This document shows positions 1 through 8,208 of a DNA stretch of 64,000 bases, piece after piece (the stretch's first letter is position 1; each line of letters starts with the position of its first letter). The notes beneath the pieces were generated by a model. The model worked only from the letters and a program-made list of their open reading frames with translations, searched no databases and was not told the origin of the DNA. Location: positions 1-64,000 of the forward strand of contig NZ_BOPB01000016.1 in the NCBI RefSeq assembly GCF_016863535.1, read 5' to 3'. A program made the position numbers and the translations under genes. The DNA is from Micromonospora lutea. GTDB lineage: Bacteria > Actinomycetota > Actinomycetes > Mycobacteriales > Micromonosporaceae.

Positions 1-2
1 CC

Positions 3-164
3 GCCAACACGGGACCGCCCGCCAACACGGGACCGCCCGCCAACACGGGACCGCCCGCCAACACGGGACCGCCCGCCAACACGGGACCGCCCGTCGGTAC
101 GGGATCGCCCGTCGGTACGGGATCGTCCACCGGCACGGGACCGCCCGCCAACACGGGACCGACC
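3..164. repeat. 18-bp tandem repeat encoding ANTGPP-type hexapeptides
   Basis: About nine copies of an 18-bp unit with core aacacgggaccgcccgcc, some diverged to gtcggtacgggatcgccc. The unit is a multiple of three and stays in the kinase frame, giving (A/V)(N/G)TG(P/S)P repeats. The array runs off the left edge, so its full copy number is unknown. Perfect identity among the first copies suggests recent slippage or unequal exchange. Confidence 0.9.
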
Positions 165-980
165 GCCGATGTGCCGCCGTCCGCCGTCACGCCGCCTGCG
201 GTGGCGGCGGTGCTGCGTCGGGCCACCGCGACCCGTCCGGACGACAGGTACCCGGACGCTCAGGCGTTCCGCACGGCCCTGCTGGCGGCGGTGCGGCAGA
301 CCAGCGATCCGGCCGACTCCGGTGCACGGCCCGCGTCGGTGCCCACCTCCCGTACCACCGGCAGCCCGGGACCGACTTTGGTCTCGGCGGATTCGGGTGC
401 GTCGACCGGGGCGAGGGTGGGTACCGCCCGCAAGCCCTGGTCACGCGCGGTCGCGCTGACGGTGGTCCTGGTCGCGGCGACGGGCGCGGTGGCGGCCGAC
501 TCGGCGACGCGCAGCGGTACGGCGGCGAGTGGCCCGCTGACTGTCGTGCTGCCTGACGGTTGGCGGGCCGCCGGATCCGGGTGGGCCGGACGGTACGACG
601 AGTCCGGCCGACTCGAACCGGCGTTCGTGATCTCACCGGAGCCGCGTCGGTGGGCCACCGATCCGAGGGTGCCGGGCGCCTTCGTCGGATTGTCGGCGAC
701 CGCGCGCCACACCGATCCGGCGGCGTTCGTCGCCGCCGCGCCCCACGCCGACTGCGTCGCCGCACCGGCACGGCAGGTACGGCGGGGTGGCCTGGACTGG
801 GTGGTCGCCCGCTTCGACTGCCCGCAGGGACGTCCGGTCCTGGTGGAGGCCGCCGCCCGGGTCAGCGCCGGCATGCTGTACGCGCAGGTCGTACCCCCGC
901 CCGGGGCCGGTGACGAGTTCGTCGACGCGTTGCTCGACGGGGTACGGGTACGCCGACCGGTCATCGCACGACCACCGTGA
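3..980 (+). CDS. Ser/Thr protein kinase, C-terminal part (5' end outside window)
   Basis: Partial gene, 325 codons in the window, open at the left edge. After a repeat-rich opening, the segment AVAAVLRRATATRPDDRYPD matches the last helix of PknB-type kinase domains, with the usual arginine after a small acidic stretch. A Pro/Ser-rich linker follows, then one membrane segment (about residues 147-165 of the fragment) and an outer domain of about 160 residues with two cysteines and no fold I recognise. This is the layout of a membrane receptor kinase, but the catalytic core is not in view, so activity cannot be judged. The opening residues are six-residue ANTGPP-like repeats lying just before the final kinase helix, an odd place for low complexity. 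The 3' end overlaps the convergent lipoprotein gene by 20 bp. Confidence 0.7.
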   Translation, partial: ANTGPPANTGPPANTGPPANTGPPANTGPPVGTGSPVGTGSSTGTGPPANTGPTADVPPSAVTPPAVAAVLRRATATRPDDRYPDAQAFRTALLAAVRQTSDPADSGARPASVPTSRTTGSPGPTLVSADSGASTGARVGTARKPWSRAVALTVVLVAATGAVAADSATRSGTAASGPLTVVLPDGWRAAGSGWAGRYDESGRLEPAFVISPEPRRWATDPRVPGAFVGLSATARHTDPAAFVAAAPHADCVAAPARQVRRGGLDWVVARFDCPQGRPVLVEAAARVSAGMLYAQVVPPPGAGDEFVDALLDGVRVRRPVIARPP

Positions 981-1596
981 TCACCTCGGTGCTCGCCGTG
1001 CGGGGGACGGACACCTCCACCGTGCCGGCCCGGACGAAGCGGAGGTCGACCACGCCGGCCGCGTACTGGCTCTCCACCAGATCCTCGCGGTCGACGGTGA
1101 CCTCACCCGGGCCGATGCCCTGAAGCCGCAGCACCCCGCCGGTGGCGAAACAGAGCGACGAGGGCAACGGCCCGGGATCGGACAGCGGCAGTTCGTAGCG
1201 GACCGCGCCGAGACAGACCTCGGACGTGGTCGCGCTGGGCGACGGACTGTGGGTGCTGCGCTGCGAGGTGGGGGCCCGACGCGTCGGAGGCGGTGGCGCG
1301 GGAGCGGTCGTCACGACAGTCGGCGGCGGAACTGTGCTGCTCGGCGGGGAGGGGGTTGCCGGCGACGCCGAGATGGTGGTGCCGGGCGGGCGTACCGGCA
1401 GCGGCGCGACAGGCTCGTCGGCGCAACCGGCGGCACCTGCGAGGAGCACGACGGCCATGGCCAGCACCGCCGTCCGGCCGACCTGGGCCAGCGCCGCCGG
1501 CCGACGCCGGCCGGGCAGGCCCAGCGCCGCGTGACGACACCGGCCGGGCAGGCCCAGCGCCGCGTGACGACGCCGGCCGGGCAGGTCAGTCGGCAT
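961..1596 (-). CDS. Secreted lipoprotein, function unknown, paired with ECF sigma factor
   Basis: 211 residues. The ATG at 1596 overlaps the end of the sigma factor gene by 11 bp, so translation is probably coupled. Three LPGRRRHAALG-like repeats lead into a hydrophobic segment and a lipobox ending AGAAGC, after which the chain is Pro/Thr/Ser-rich for about 60 residues and then forms a small beta-rich domain with two cysteines. An internal ATG (MAVVLLAG) would give a more typical signal peptide, so the N-terminal repeats may not be translated. Lipoproteins next to ECF factors sometimes act as sensors or regulon members, but that role is only inferred from position. The 3' end overlaps the convergent kinase gene. 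Confidence 0.65.
   Translation of the reverse strand: MPTDLPGRRRHAALGLPGRCRHAALGLPGRRRPAALAQVGRTAVLAMAVVLLAGAAGCADEPVAPLPVRPPGTTISASPATPSPPSSTVPPPTVVTTAPAPPPPTRRAPTSQRSTHSPSPSATTSEVCLGAVRYELPLSDPGPLPSSLCFATGGVLRLQGIGPGEVTVDREDLVESQYAAGVVDLRFVRAGTVEVSVPRTASTEVITVVVR
1505..1584. repeat. 33-bp tandem repeat at sigma/lipoprotein gene junction
   Basis: Two full copies (1505-1537 and 1538-1570) and a 14-bp partial third copy (1571-1584) of a 33-bp unit containing ggcccagcgccgcgtgacga. On the minus strand it encodes HAALGLPGRRR-type repeats at the start of the lipoprotein reading frame, immediately after the sigma factor stop codon. It may be a translated extension or a repeat-expanded leader. Confidence 0.85.
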
Positions 1597-2128
1597 CGGA
1601 GAGCCGCAGCCGGACCTGCCGGCGGGCCTCGTGGATGCGGGACTTGACCGTGCCCTCGGGCACGTCGAGCAACCCGGCGATCTCGCGGTAGTCGAGTTCG
1701 AGCACGTCACGCAGGGTCAACGCCTCGGCCAGTTCGGGGCGGATCGCGTCGAGGGCCTCCAGCAGGTCCAGTCGGGTGCCGGCGACCACGCTGGTGCGGC
1801 GCGGGTCGGGCCGCTCCGGCAGCGCTTCCCCGGCGGCCTCCATCAGCCACCGTCGGCGCAGCGCCCGGTAGGTCGAGCGGGCCCGGTTGGCGGTCAGCCG
1901 GTACAGCCAGGTACGCAACGACGAGCGCCCCTCGAAGCGGTGGATGCCCTGCGCCACCGCGAGCAGCGCGTCCTGGCAGGCCTCCTCCGCGTCCTCCCGG
2001 TTCGGCAGCAGCCGGCCACACAGCCGCAGCACCTCCGGGCGGATCGCCGTCAGCAGGGCCTCCAGGGCCGCCCGGTCGCCGCGCGCCGCGGCACCGGCCA
2101 GGTCGTCGATCCCGTCCGCGAGGGTCAT
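1586..2128 (-). CDS. ECF-type RNA polymerase sigma factor
   Basis: 180 residues, the usual ECF size. Region sigma2 is seen around residues 20-85 (EDAEEACQDALLAVAQGI and FEGRSSLRTWLYRLTANRA). Region sigma4 near the C-terminus has a helix-turn-helix, with LDYREIAGLLDVPEGTVKSR as recognition segment. It should direct core RNA polymerase to a small promoter set, possibly its own. The chosen ATG at 2128 has a weak GGGA upstream; an in-frame extension towards 2323 would overlap the dnaE leader and lacks family similarity. It is divergent from dnaE, with about 200 bp between. The downstream lipoprotein overlaps it and is the most likely functional partner. No obvious anti-sigma factor is adjacent. 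Confidence 0.9.
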   Translation of the reverse strand: MTLADGIDDLAGAAARGDRAALEALLTAIRPEVLRLCGRLLPNREDAEEACQDALLAVAQGIHRFEGRSSLRTWLYRLTANRARSTYRALRRRWLMEAAGEALPERPDPRRTSVVAGTRLDLLEALDAIRPELAEALTLRDVLELDYREIAGLLDVPEGTVKSRIHEARRQVRLRLSDAD

Positions 2129-2325
2129 CGCGCCGTCCCGTGCTCGCCCGGTGTTGCGGTGGGCGTTCAGGCTACGCCGGGTCAGCCGCCGTGTCCGCTC
2201 CGTGTCCACCAGTCGACACCGCACCCGGCGTCGTACGGGGGCCGCGCGGCGTGCGGAGATCCCCGGCGTCGACGGGGTTAGGGTTAGCCCGACCGACTCG
2301 ATCATTTGACCCGGGGGCGCCACGC

Positions 2326-5300
2326 ATGGGCGATTCGTTTGCGCATCTGCATGTGCACACTGAGTACTCCATGCTCGATGGTGCGGCCCGGCTCAAGGAC
2401 CTGTTCGCCGAGGTCAAGCGGCAGGGCATGCCGGCGGTGGCGATGACCGACCACGGCAACATGCACGGCGCGAACGACTTCTACAAGCAGGCGATGGCCG
2501 CCGGGGTGACCCCGATCCTGGGCATCGAGGCGTACGTGGCGCCGGAGTCCCGGTTCCACAAGCAGCGGGTGCGCTGGGGTCGGCCGGAGCAGAAGAGCGA
2601 CGACGTCTCGGGTAGCGGTGGGTACACCCACAAGACGATCTGGGCGCGTAACCGGACCGGTCTGCACAACCTGTTCGCGCTGACCTCGCGCTCGTACACC
2701 GAGGGTTACTTCGTCAAGTGGCCCCGGATGGACACCGAACTGCTGGCCGAGTACGCCGACGGCCTGATGGCCACCACCGGTTGTCCGTCCGGCGAGGTGC
2801 AGACCCGGCTGCGGCTCGGCCACGACGCGCAGGCTCTCGAAGCCGCCGCCAAGTACCAGGACATCTTCGGCAAGGAGAACTACTTCCTGGAGCTGATGGA
2901 CCACGGCCTGGACATCGAGAAGCGGGTCCGTGACGGGCTGCTGGAGATCGGCCGCAAGCTCGGCATCCCACCGGTGGTCACCAACGACTCGCACTACACG
3001 CACGAGGCGCAGTCCGAGGCGCACGACGTGCTGCTGTGCGTGCAGACCGGCAGCAACGTCGCCGACCCGAACCGGTTCAAGTTCGGCGGCAGCGGCTACT
3101 ACATCAAGTCGGCCGACGAGATGCGCGGTGTGGACGGCTCCGACGCCTGGTTGGAGGGGTGCCGCAACACGCTGCTGGTGGCGGAGCGGGTCGATCCGAG
3201 CGGGATGTTCGAGTTCCACAACCTGATGCCGCGTTTCCCGGTGCCCGAGGGCGAGACCGAGGAGTCCTGGTTCCGCAAGGAGACCTTCGCCGGGCTGGCC
3301 CGCCGCTACCCGGAGGGCATTCCCGAGGGGCACGTGGTGCAGGCCGAGTACGAGCTGGGCGTCATCATCCAGATGGGCTTCCCGTCGTACTTCCTCGTGG
3401 TGGCCGACTTCATCCAGTGGGCCAAGGCGCAGGGCATCGCCGTCGGCCCCGGCCGTGGTTCCGCGGCCGGTTCCCTGGTCGCGTACGCCCTGGGCATCAC
3501 CGACCTGGACCCGATCCCGCACGGGCTGATCTTCGAACGGTTCCTGAACCCCGAGCGGGTCTCCATGCCGGATGTCGACATCGACTTCGACGAGCGTCGG
3601 CGCGGTGAGGTGATCAAGTACGTCACCGACAAGTGGGGTGAGGACAAGGTCGCCCAGATCGCCACCTTCGGCACGATCAAGGCGAAGGCCGCGATCAAGG
3701 ACTCGGCCCGGGTGCTCGGCTACCCGTACGCGGTCGGCGACCGGATCACCAAGGCGATGCCGCCGGCGGTGATGGGCAAGGACATCCCACTCACCGGCAT
3801 CTTCGACCCGAAGCACCCGCGGTACGCCGAGGCCGGCGAGATCCGCGGCCTGTACGAGTCGGACCCCGACGTCCGCAAGGTGATCGACACCGCCAAGGGC
3901 ATCGAGGGTCTGATCCGGCAGACCGGGGTGCACGCCGCGGGCGTCATCATGTCCGCCGAGCCGATCATCGAGCACATTCCGCTGATGCGCCGCGACGCCG
4001 ACGGGGCGATCATCACCCAGTTCGACTACCCGACCTGCGAGTCGCTCGGGTTGTTGAAGATGGACTTCCTCGGCCTGCGCAACCTGACCATCATCGACGA
4101 CGCGCTGAAGAACATCGAACTCAACCACGGCCGCAAGGTGGACCTGCTCAAGCTGCCGCTTGACGACAAACCGACGTACGAGTTGTTGGCCCGGGGCGAC
4201 ACCCTCGGCGTGTTCCAGCTCGACGGCGGGCCGATGCGGTCGTTGCTGCGGCTGATGAAGCCGGACAACTTCGAGGACATCTCCGCCGTCCTGGCGCTGT
4301 ACCGACCCGGTCCGATGGGCGCCAACTCGCACACGAACTACGCGTTGCGCAAGAACGGGCTCCAGGAGATCACCCCGATCCATCCGGAGCTGGCCGAGCC
4401 GCTGGAGGAGATCCTCGGCCCGACCTACGGCCTGATCGTCTACCAGGAGCAGGTACAGCGCGCCGCCCAGGTGCTTGCCGGCTACAGCCTCGGCAAGGCC
4501 GACCTGCTGCGCCGGGCGATGGGCAAGAAGAAGAAGGAGGTCCTCGACAAGGAGTTCATCCCGTTCCGCGACGGGATGCGCAGCAACGGCTACTCCGACG
4601 AGGCCATCAAGACCCTGTGGGACATCCTCGTCCCGTTCGCCGACTACGCCTTCAACAAGGCGCACACCGCCGGCTACGGGCTGGTGTCGTACTGGACCGG
4701 CTACCTCAAGGCCAACTACCCGGCCGAGTACATGGCCGCGTTGCTGACCTCCGTCGGTGACGACAAGGACAAGATGGCCATGTACCTGTCGGAGTGCCGG
4801 CGGATGGGCATCCAGGTGCTGCCACCGGACGTGAACACCTCGGCCGGCCCGTTCACCCCGGTCGGTCGGGAGATCCGCTTCGGTCTCGGCGCGATCCGCA
4901 ACGTCGGCGCGAACGTGGTCGCCGCGATCATGCGCTGTCGCGAGGAGAAGGGCGAGTACACCGACTTCTACGACTTCCTGTCCAAGGTGGACGCGGTGGT
5001 CTGCAACAAGAAGACCATCGAATCCCTGATCAAGGCGGGGGCGTTCGACTCGCTGAAGCATCCCCGCAAGTCCCTGCTCGCCGTGCACGCCGACGCCATC
5101 GACGCGTACGCGGACGTCAAGCGCAAGGAGGCCGTCGGGCAGTACGACCTGTTCGGCGCGGGCTTCGGCGACGCCGATGCGGCGACGACCACCACGGTCA
5201 TGCCGACCATCGCCGAGGGGGAGTGGGACAAGCGCGACAAGCTCGCCTTCGAGCGCGAGATGCTCGGTCTGTACGTCTCCGATCATCCACTGTTCGGCCT

Positions 5301-5859
5301 CGAACACATCCTCGGCGCGGCGGCCGACACCACCATCGCGGCCCTCTCCGAGGAGGGCACCGTGCCTGACGGCGCGGTGGTCACCCTCGCCGGCATCCTC
5401 TCCGGCGTGCAGCGCCGGGTCACCAAGCAGGGGCGGGCGTGGGCCTCGGCGACCCTGGAGGATCTCGCCGGCGGCGTGGAGACGCTGTTCTTCCCGAACA
5501 CCTACGAGGTGATCGGGCAGTACATCGCCGAGGACGCGATCGTGGTGGTCAAGGGTCGGGTCGACCGGCGCGACGACACCCCGCGCATCATGGCGATGGA
5601 CATGTCCCTGCCGGACGTCAGCAACAGCACCGCGAACAAGCCGGTCACCCTCACCATCCCGGTGACCCGGTGCACCCCTCCGCTGGTGGAACGGCTCAAG
5701 GAAACCCTGGTGCTGCACCCCGGCGACGCCGAGGTGCACGTCAAACTCCTCAACGGCACCCGCGCCACCACCCTGCGCCTGAGCCCGGTCCGAGTAGCCG
5801 CCACCACCGCCCTCATGGCCGACCTAAAAAGCGTCCTAGGCCCCGCCAACGTCACCTAA
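2326..5859 (+). CDS. dnaE: DNA polymerase III subunit alpha
   Basis: 1177 residues, normal for the actinobacterial DnaE1 replicative polymerase. The N-terminal PHP domain opens with FAHLHVHTEYSMLDGA and includes MTDHGNMHG. The palm carries PDVDIDF (aspartates near residues 416 and 418), matching the first two catalytic metal-binding acids. A fingers/beta-binding region follows, and a late OB fold begins near VVTLAGILSGVQRRVTKQG. The protein copies the chromosome as part of the replisome. The ATG at 2326 starts exactly at the family N-terminus; an upstream in-frame extension of 62 codons has no similarity. The gene stands alone, divergent from the ECF sigma gene and followed by a C-rich tract and a palindromic element. 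Confidence 0.98.
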   Translation: MGDSFAHLHVHTEYSMLDGAARLKDLFAEVKRQGMPAVAMTDHGNMHGANDFYKQAMAAGVTPILGIEAYVAPESRFHKQRVRWGRPEQKSDDVSGSGGYTHKTIWARNRTGLHNLFALTSRSYTEGYFVKWPRMDTELLAEYADGLMATTGCPSGEVQTRLRLGHDAQALEAAAKYQDIFGKENYFLELMDHGLDIEKRVRDGLLEIGRKLGIPPVVTNDSHYTHEAQSEAHDVLLCVQTGSNVADPNRFKFGGSGYYIKSADEMRGVDGSDAWLEGCRNTLLVAERVDPSGMFEFHNLMPRFPVPEGETEESWFRKETFAGLARRYPEGIPEGHVVQAEYELGVIIQMGFPSYFLVVADFIQWAKAQGIAVGPGRGSAAGSLVAYALGITDLDPIPHGLIFERFLNPERVSMPDVDIDFDERRRGEVIKYVTDKWGEDKVAQIATFGTIKAKAAIKDSARVLGYPYAVGDRITKAMPPAVMGKDIPLTGIFDPKHPRYAEAGEIRGLYESDPDVRKVIDTAKGIEGLIRQTGVHAAGVIMSAEPIIEHIPLMRRDADGAIITQFDYPTCESLGLLKMDFLGLRNLTIIDDALKNIELNHGRKVDLLKLPLDDKPTYELLARGDTLGVFQLDGGPMRSLLRLMKPDNFEDISAVLALYRPGPMGANSHTNYALRKNGLQEITPIHPELAEPLEEILGPTYGLIVYQEQVQRAAQVLAGYSLGKADLLRRAMGKKKKEVLDKEFIPFRDGMRSNGYSDEAIKTLWDILVPFADYAFNKAHTAGYGLVSYWTGYLKANYPAEYMAALLTSVGDDKDKMAMYLSECRRMGIQVLPPDVNTSAGPFTPVGREIRFGLGAIRNVGANVVAAIMRCREEKGEYTDFYDFLSKVDAVVCNKKTIESLIKAGAFDSLKHPRKSLLAVHADAIDAYADVKRKEAVGQYDLFGAGFGDADAATTTTVMPTIAEGEWDKRDKLAFEREMLGLYVSDHPLFGLEHILGAAADTTIAALSEEGTVPDGAVVTLAGILSGVQRRVTKQGRAWASATLEDLAGGVETLFFPNTYEVIGQYIAEDAIVVVKGRVDRRDDTPRIMAMDMSLPDVSNSTANKPVTLTIPVTRCTPPLVERLKETLVLHPGDAEVHVKLLNGTRATTLRLSPVRVAATTALMADLKSVLGPANVT

Positions 5860-5909
5860 CAGCCCCCCACCCCCACCCCCACCCCCACCCCACCTCCCCG
5901 GATCTCTCC

Positions 5910-5970
5910 GTTGATCATGAGGTTATTGCCGTGGGTAATCGCTCTCTCGGGTAACAACCTCATGATCAAC
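5910..5970. repeat. TTGATCA-ended intergenic palindrome, copy 1 (3' of dnaE)
   Basis: A 61-bp imperfect inverted repeat with arms of about 21 bp (gttgatcatgaggttattgc against gtaacaacctcatgatcaac) and a loop of about 19 bp. It lies 50 bp after the dnaE stop codon, directly after a (CCCCCA)n tract at 5862-5892. Near-identical arms recur 3' of rel (24777-24837) and a related element sits 3' of aspS (34150-34208). The RNA would fold into a long hairpin, so terminator or mRNA 3'-end stabiliser are plausible roles. Confidence 0.85.
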
Positions 5971-6050
5971 GGGGTGAGGCGGGGGCAGGGTGGGCCACGG
6001 AGGTGGGATTGGCGCTCTGGGGGACGGGGCGGGGCGGTTAGCGTCGGGGC

Positions 6051-7088
6051 GTGGAACTGGAGCAGGCGCAGAAGCTGTGGCAACCGCAGCCGGGCTGGTT
6101 GAACACCGCCAGCTACGGGCTGCCGCCCGATCCGGGCTGGGACGCGTTGCAGGGCGCGCTCGCCGACTGGCGGGCGGGTCGGGGGCCGTGGGAGACGTGG
6201 AGCGAGGCGACCGACCGGTGCCGGGCAGCGTTCGCCCAGCTGGTCGCGGTGCCGGTGGCCGACGTCGCGGTCGGGGTCACCGTGTCCCAACTGTTGGCGC
6301 CGGTCGCCGCCGCGCTGCCCGCCGGCGCCCGGGTGGTCGTGCCCGAGATCGAGTTCACCTCCAACCTCTTCCCCTGGCTCGTCCAGACCGACCGGGGCGT
6401 GCAGGTACGCACCGTGCCGCTGGACGACCTGGCCGCCTCGGTCGACGCCGACACCGACCTGGTGGCGTTCAGCCTGGTGCAGTCCGCCGATGGCACGGTG
6501 GTCGCGTACGACGAGATCGTCGCGGCGGCCCGGGCCCACGGCGCGCTCGTCGCGGTCGACGCCACCCAGGCTTGCGGCTGGCTGCCGTTCGACGCGAGCC
6601 GCGCGGACGTCGTGGTGGCCGGCGGGTACAAGTGGCTGATGGGACCCCGGGGCACCGGGTTCGCCTACCTGGCTCCCGAGGTGCGCGACCGGCTGCGGCC
6701 CGACGCCGCCGGCTGGTACGCGGGCCGCGACCCGCACGCCTCCTACTACGGGCCGCCGCTGCGGCTGGCCGAGGACGCCCGCCGGTTCGACATCTCGCCG
6801 GCCTGGTTCAGCTGGGTGGGTGCCGCCCCATCGCTGGAACTGCTGCTGGAGATCGGGGTCGAGCAGGTGCGGGCGCACGATGTGGCGCTGGCCAACCGGT
6901 TCCTCACCGGGCTGGGGCAGCCGCCCGGGGACAGCGCGATCGTCACCGTCGAGGTGCCCGGCGCGCAGGAGAAGCTGGAACGGGCCGGGGTACGCGCGGC
7001 GGTGCGGGCCGGCCGGATCCGTGCCTCCTTCCACCTCTACTCCACCACCGAGGACGTCGACCTGGCGCTGGACGCCCTTACCTCCTGA
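6051..7088 (+). CDS. PLP-dependent aminotransferase class V-fold enzyme
   Basis: 345 residues, GTG start. The fold is that of class V aminotransferases (cysteine desulfurase, kynureninase, isopenicillin N epimerase group). The PLP lysine is in GGYKWLMGPRG (about K194), preceded by the cofactor-binding aspartate in AVDATQA (about D170). The N-terminal WLNTASYGLPP is typical of the epimerase/desulfurase-like subgroup. No cysteine-bearing active loop of NifS type is obvious, so sulfur mobilisation is less likely than transamination, racemisation or elimination. The substrate cannot be named. It stands alone between the dnaE 3' palindrome and a convergent SPFH gene. Confidence 0.85.
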   Translation: MELEQAQKLWQPQPGWLNTASYGLPPDPGWDALQGALADWRAGRGPWETWSEATDRCRAAFAQLVAVPVADVAVGVTVSQLLAPVAAALPAGARVVVPEIEFTSNLFPWLVQTDRGVQVRTVPLDDLAASVDADTDLVAFSLVQSADGTVVAYDEIVAAARAHGALVAVDATQACGWLPFDASRADVVVAGGYKWLMGPRGTGFAYLAPEVRDRLRPDAAGWYAGRDPHASYYGPPLRLAEDARRFDISPAWFSWVGAAPSLELLLEIGVEQVRAHDVALANRFLTGLGQPPGDSAIVTVEVPGAQEKLERAGVRAAVRAGRIRASFHLYSTTEDVDLALDALTS

Positions 7089-7180
7089 CCGCGCCGTCCC
7101 GTCGCGCCGTCCCGTCGCGCCGTCCCGCCGTCCCGCCGTCCCGCCGTCCCGTCGCGCCGTCCCGCCGTGCCGGTGCGGCG
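7089..7180. repeat. Short tandem repeats between convergent genes
   Basis: Alternating units GTCGCGCCGTCCC and GCCGTCCC fill most of the gap between the aminotransferase and SPFH genes. No reading frame or hairpin of note. This looks like simple-sequence expansion in a tolerant 3' gap. Confidence 0.8.
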
Positions 7181-7211
7181 GGCGGCACGTCCGGCACGAC
7201 GGGCGGGCGGT

Positions 7212-8069
7212 TCACTTTCCGGTGATGATGCCCGGGTTGATGCAGAGGCCGGGGGAGCTGCCGTGCTTGTCCGCGATCTCCAGGCAGCGGGTCACCTTGT
7301 CCACCGTCGCGTTGGTCTCGGTGACCTGCTTCTGGATCTCGGCGTTGAGGCGGTCCTGTTCGAGGTTGCGGGTCTGGGCGAGCTTGTCCTGAAACGCCTT
7401 GATGTTGCCCTCGGTCTTGTCGTCGTGGTTGACCCGGGTGATGGTGACCGACAGGATCTCGACGTCATCGGCCAGCCGCTCTTCGGCGTTGGCCTTGATG
7501 CTCGCCGCGAAGGGCTTGAGGTCCACGTTCAGGTTGCCGGTCTTCGCGTCGATACGCTCCAACGGGTTGTAGACGGCGAAGGCGTCGTTCACCGCGCTGT
7601 CGAGCTGGACACCGACCCGCTGCCCCCGGAAGCTCTGGAAGTCGCCCTTGTAGTCCATGAACTGCTTCGGCGCGTTCTCGGGCTGAACCTGCCACTCGAC
7701 CAGCACCTCCACGCACGCGTCGGCCAGCGTGCCGGTACGGACCCGGACGCACTGATCGTTGCCGATGTGGTCGTACTTCTGTCGCCCGGCGTCCCACTCA
7801 CCGACCCGCTGCCACGGGGTGACCCACTTCAGGCCGGAGCCGGTGACCTCACCGGTCGGTTTGCCGAAGCTGGTGACGATGCCGACCGAACGGATCGGCA
7901 CCGAGTGGGCGCTCGATGCGGCGAGCAGACCCAGCGCCACGAGCAGGGCGCTCAGCGCCACCATGGCGCTGGTCCGTCGTACGGTCTGCACCGCCCCGAT
8001 GCGGGCGACGACGGCGGCGACCGCCGCGACGATCGCGGCGATGATGGCGAGGGTGAAACCGATGGGCAT
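7212..8069 (-). CDS. SPFH/band 7 domain membrane protein
   Basis: 285 residues. Two hydrophobic segments in the first 65 residues (IGFTLAIIAAIVAAVAAVVA and MVALSALLVALGLLAAS) are followed by a band 7/SPFH domain beginning SVPIRSVGIVTSFGKPTG and a helical stretch rich in Glu/Gln/Lys near AQTRNLEQDRLNAEIQKQV. SPFH proteins form ring scaffolds in membranes and often influence proteolysis or lipid organisation. The start at 8069 is chosen for the AAAGGTG ribosome site just upstream. The nearest neighbours on the same strand are the DUF3618/PF07332 cluster, separated from it by a strong hairpin, so it is a separate unit with a possibly related envelope role. Confidence 0.9.
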   Translation of the reverse strand: MPIGFTLAIIAAIVAAVAAVVARIGAVQTVRRTSAMVALSALLVALGLLAASSAHSVPIRSVGIVTSFGKPTGEVTGSGLKWVTPWQRVGEWDAGRQKYDHIGNDQCVRVRTGTLADACVEVLVEWQVQPENAPKQFMDYKGDFQSFRGQRVGVQLDSAVNDAFAVYNPLERIDAKTGNLNVDLKPFAASIKANAEERLADDVEILSVTITRVNHDDKTEGNIKAFQDKLAQTRNLEQDRLNAEIQKQVTETNATVDKVTRCLEIADKHGSSPGLCINPGIITGK

Positions 8070-8150
8070 GTACTCGGCACCTTTCCGGCAGGGGTGTGGA
8101 TCAAGGTAGCCGAGCACGGCAAACCCGTGTCGGGGCCGGGTGCGGCAAGG

Positions 8151-8182
8151 GTCCGCCCCGGGCCAGCTGACCCGGGGCGGAC
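8151..8182 (-). terminator. Hairpin terminator after DUF3618 gene
   Basis: A perfect 12-bp stem (GTCCGCCCCGGG against CCCGGGGCGGAC) with an 8-base loop, 27 bp past the stop codon of the leftward DUF3618 gene. There is no T run, as is common for actinomycete terminators. It probably ends the envelope cluster transcript before the SPFH gene. Confidence 0.7.
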
Positions 8183-8208
8183 GCCGTGGCGAGCGACTGC
8201 GACGCGTG

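Noticed and set aside
2276..2292. Telomere-like GGGTTAGGGTTAG just upstream of dnaE
   Set aside because: Only two units in a chromosomal promoter region next to a core gene; no terminal palindromes or end structure are present.
2326..5739. Long reading frame on the minus strand of dnaE
   Set aside because: A mirror effect of GC bias at third codon positions; residues are His/Val/Arg-rich with no domain and the plus strand is clearly DnaE.
5862..5892. (CCCCCA)n tract as a protein-coding extension of dnaE
   Set aside because: It starts after the dnaE stop codon, has no start or ribosome site, and recurs as simple sequence before the palindromic elements.
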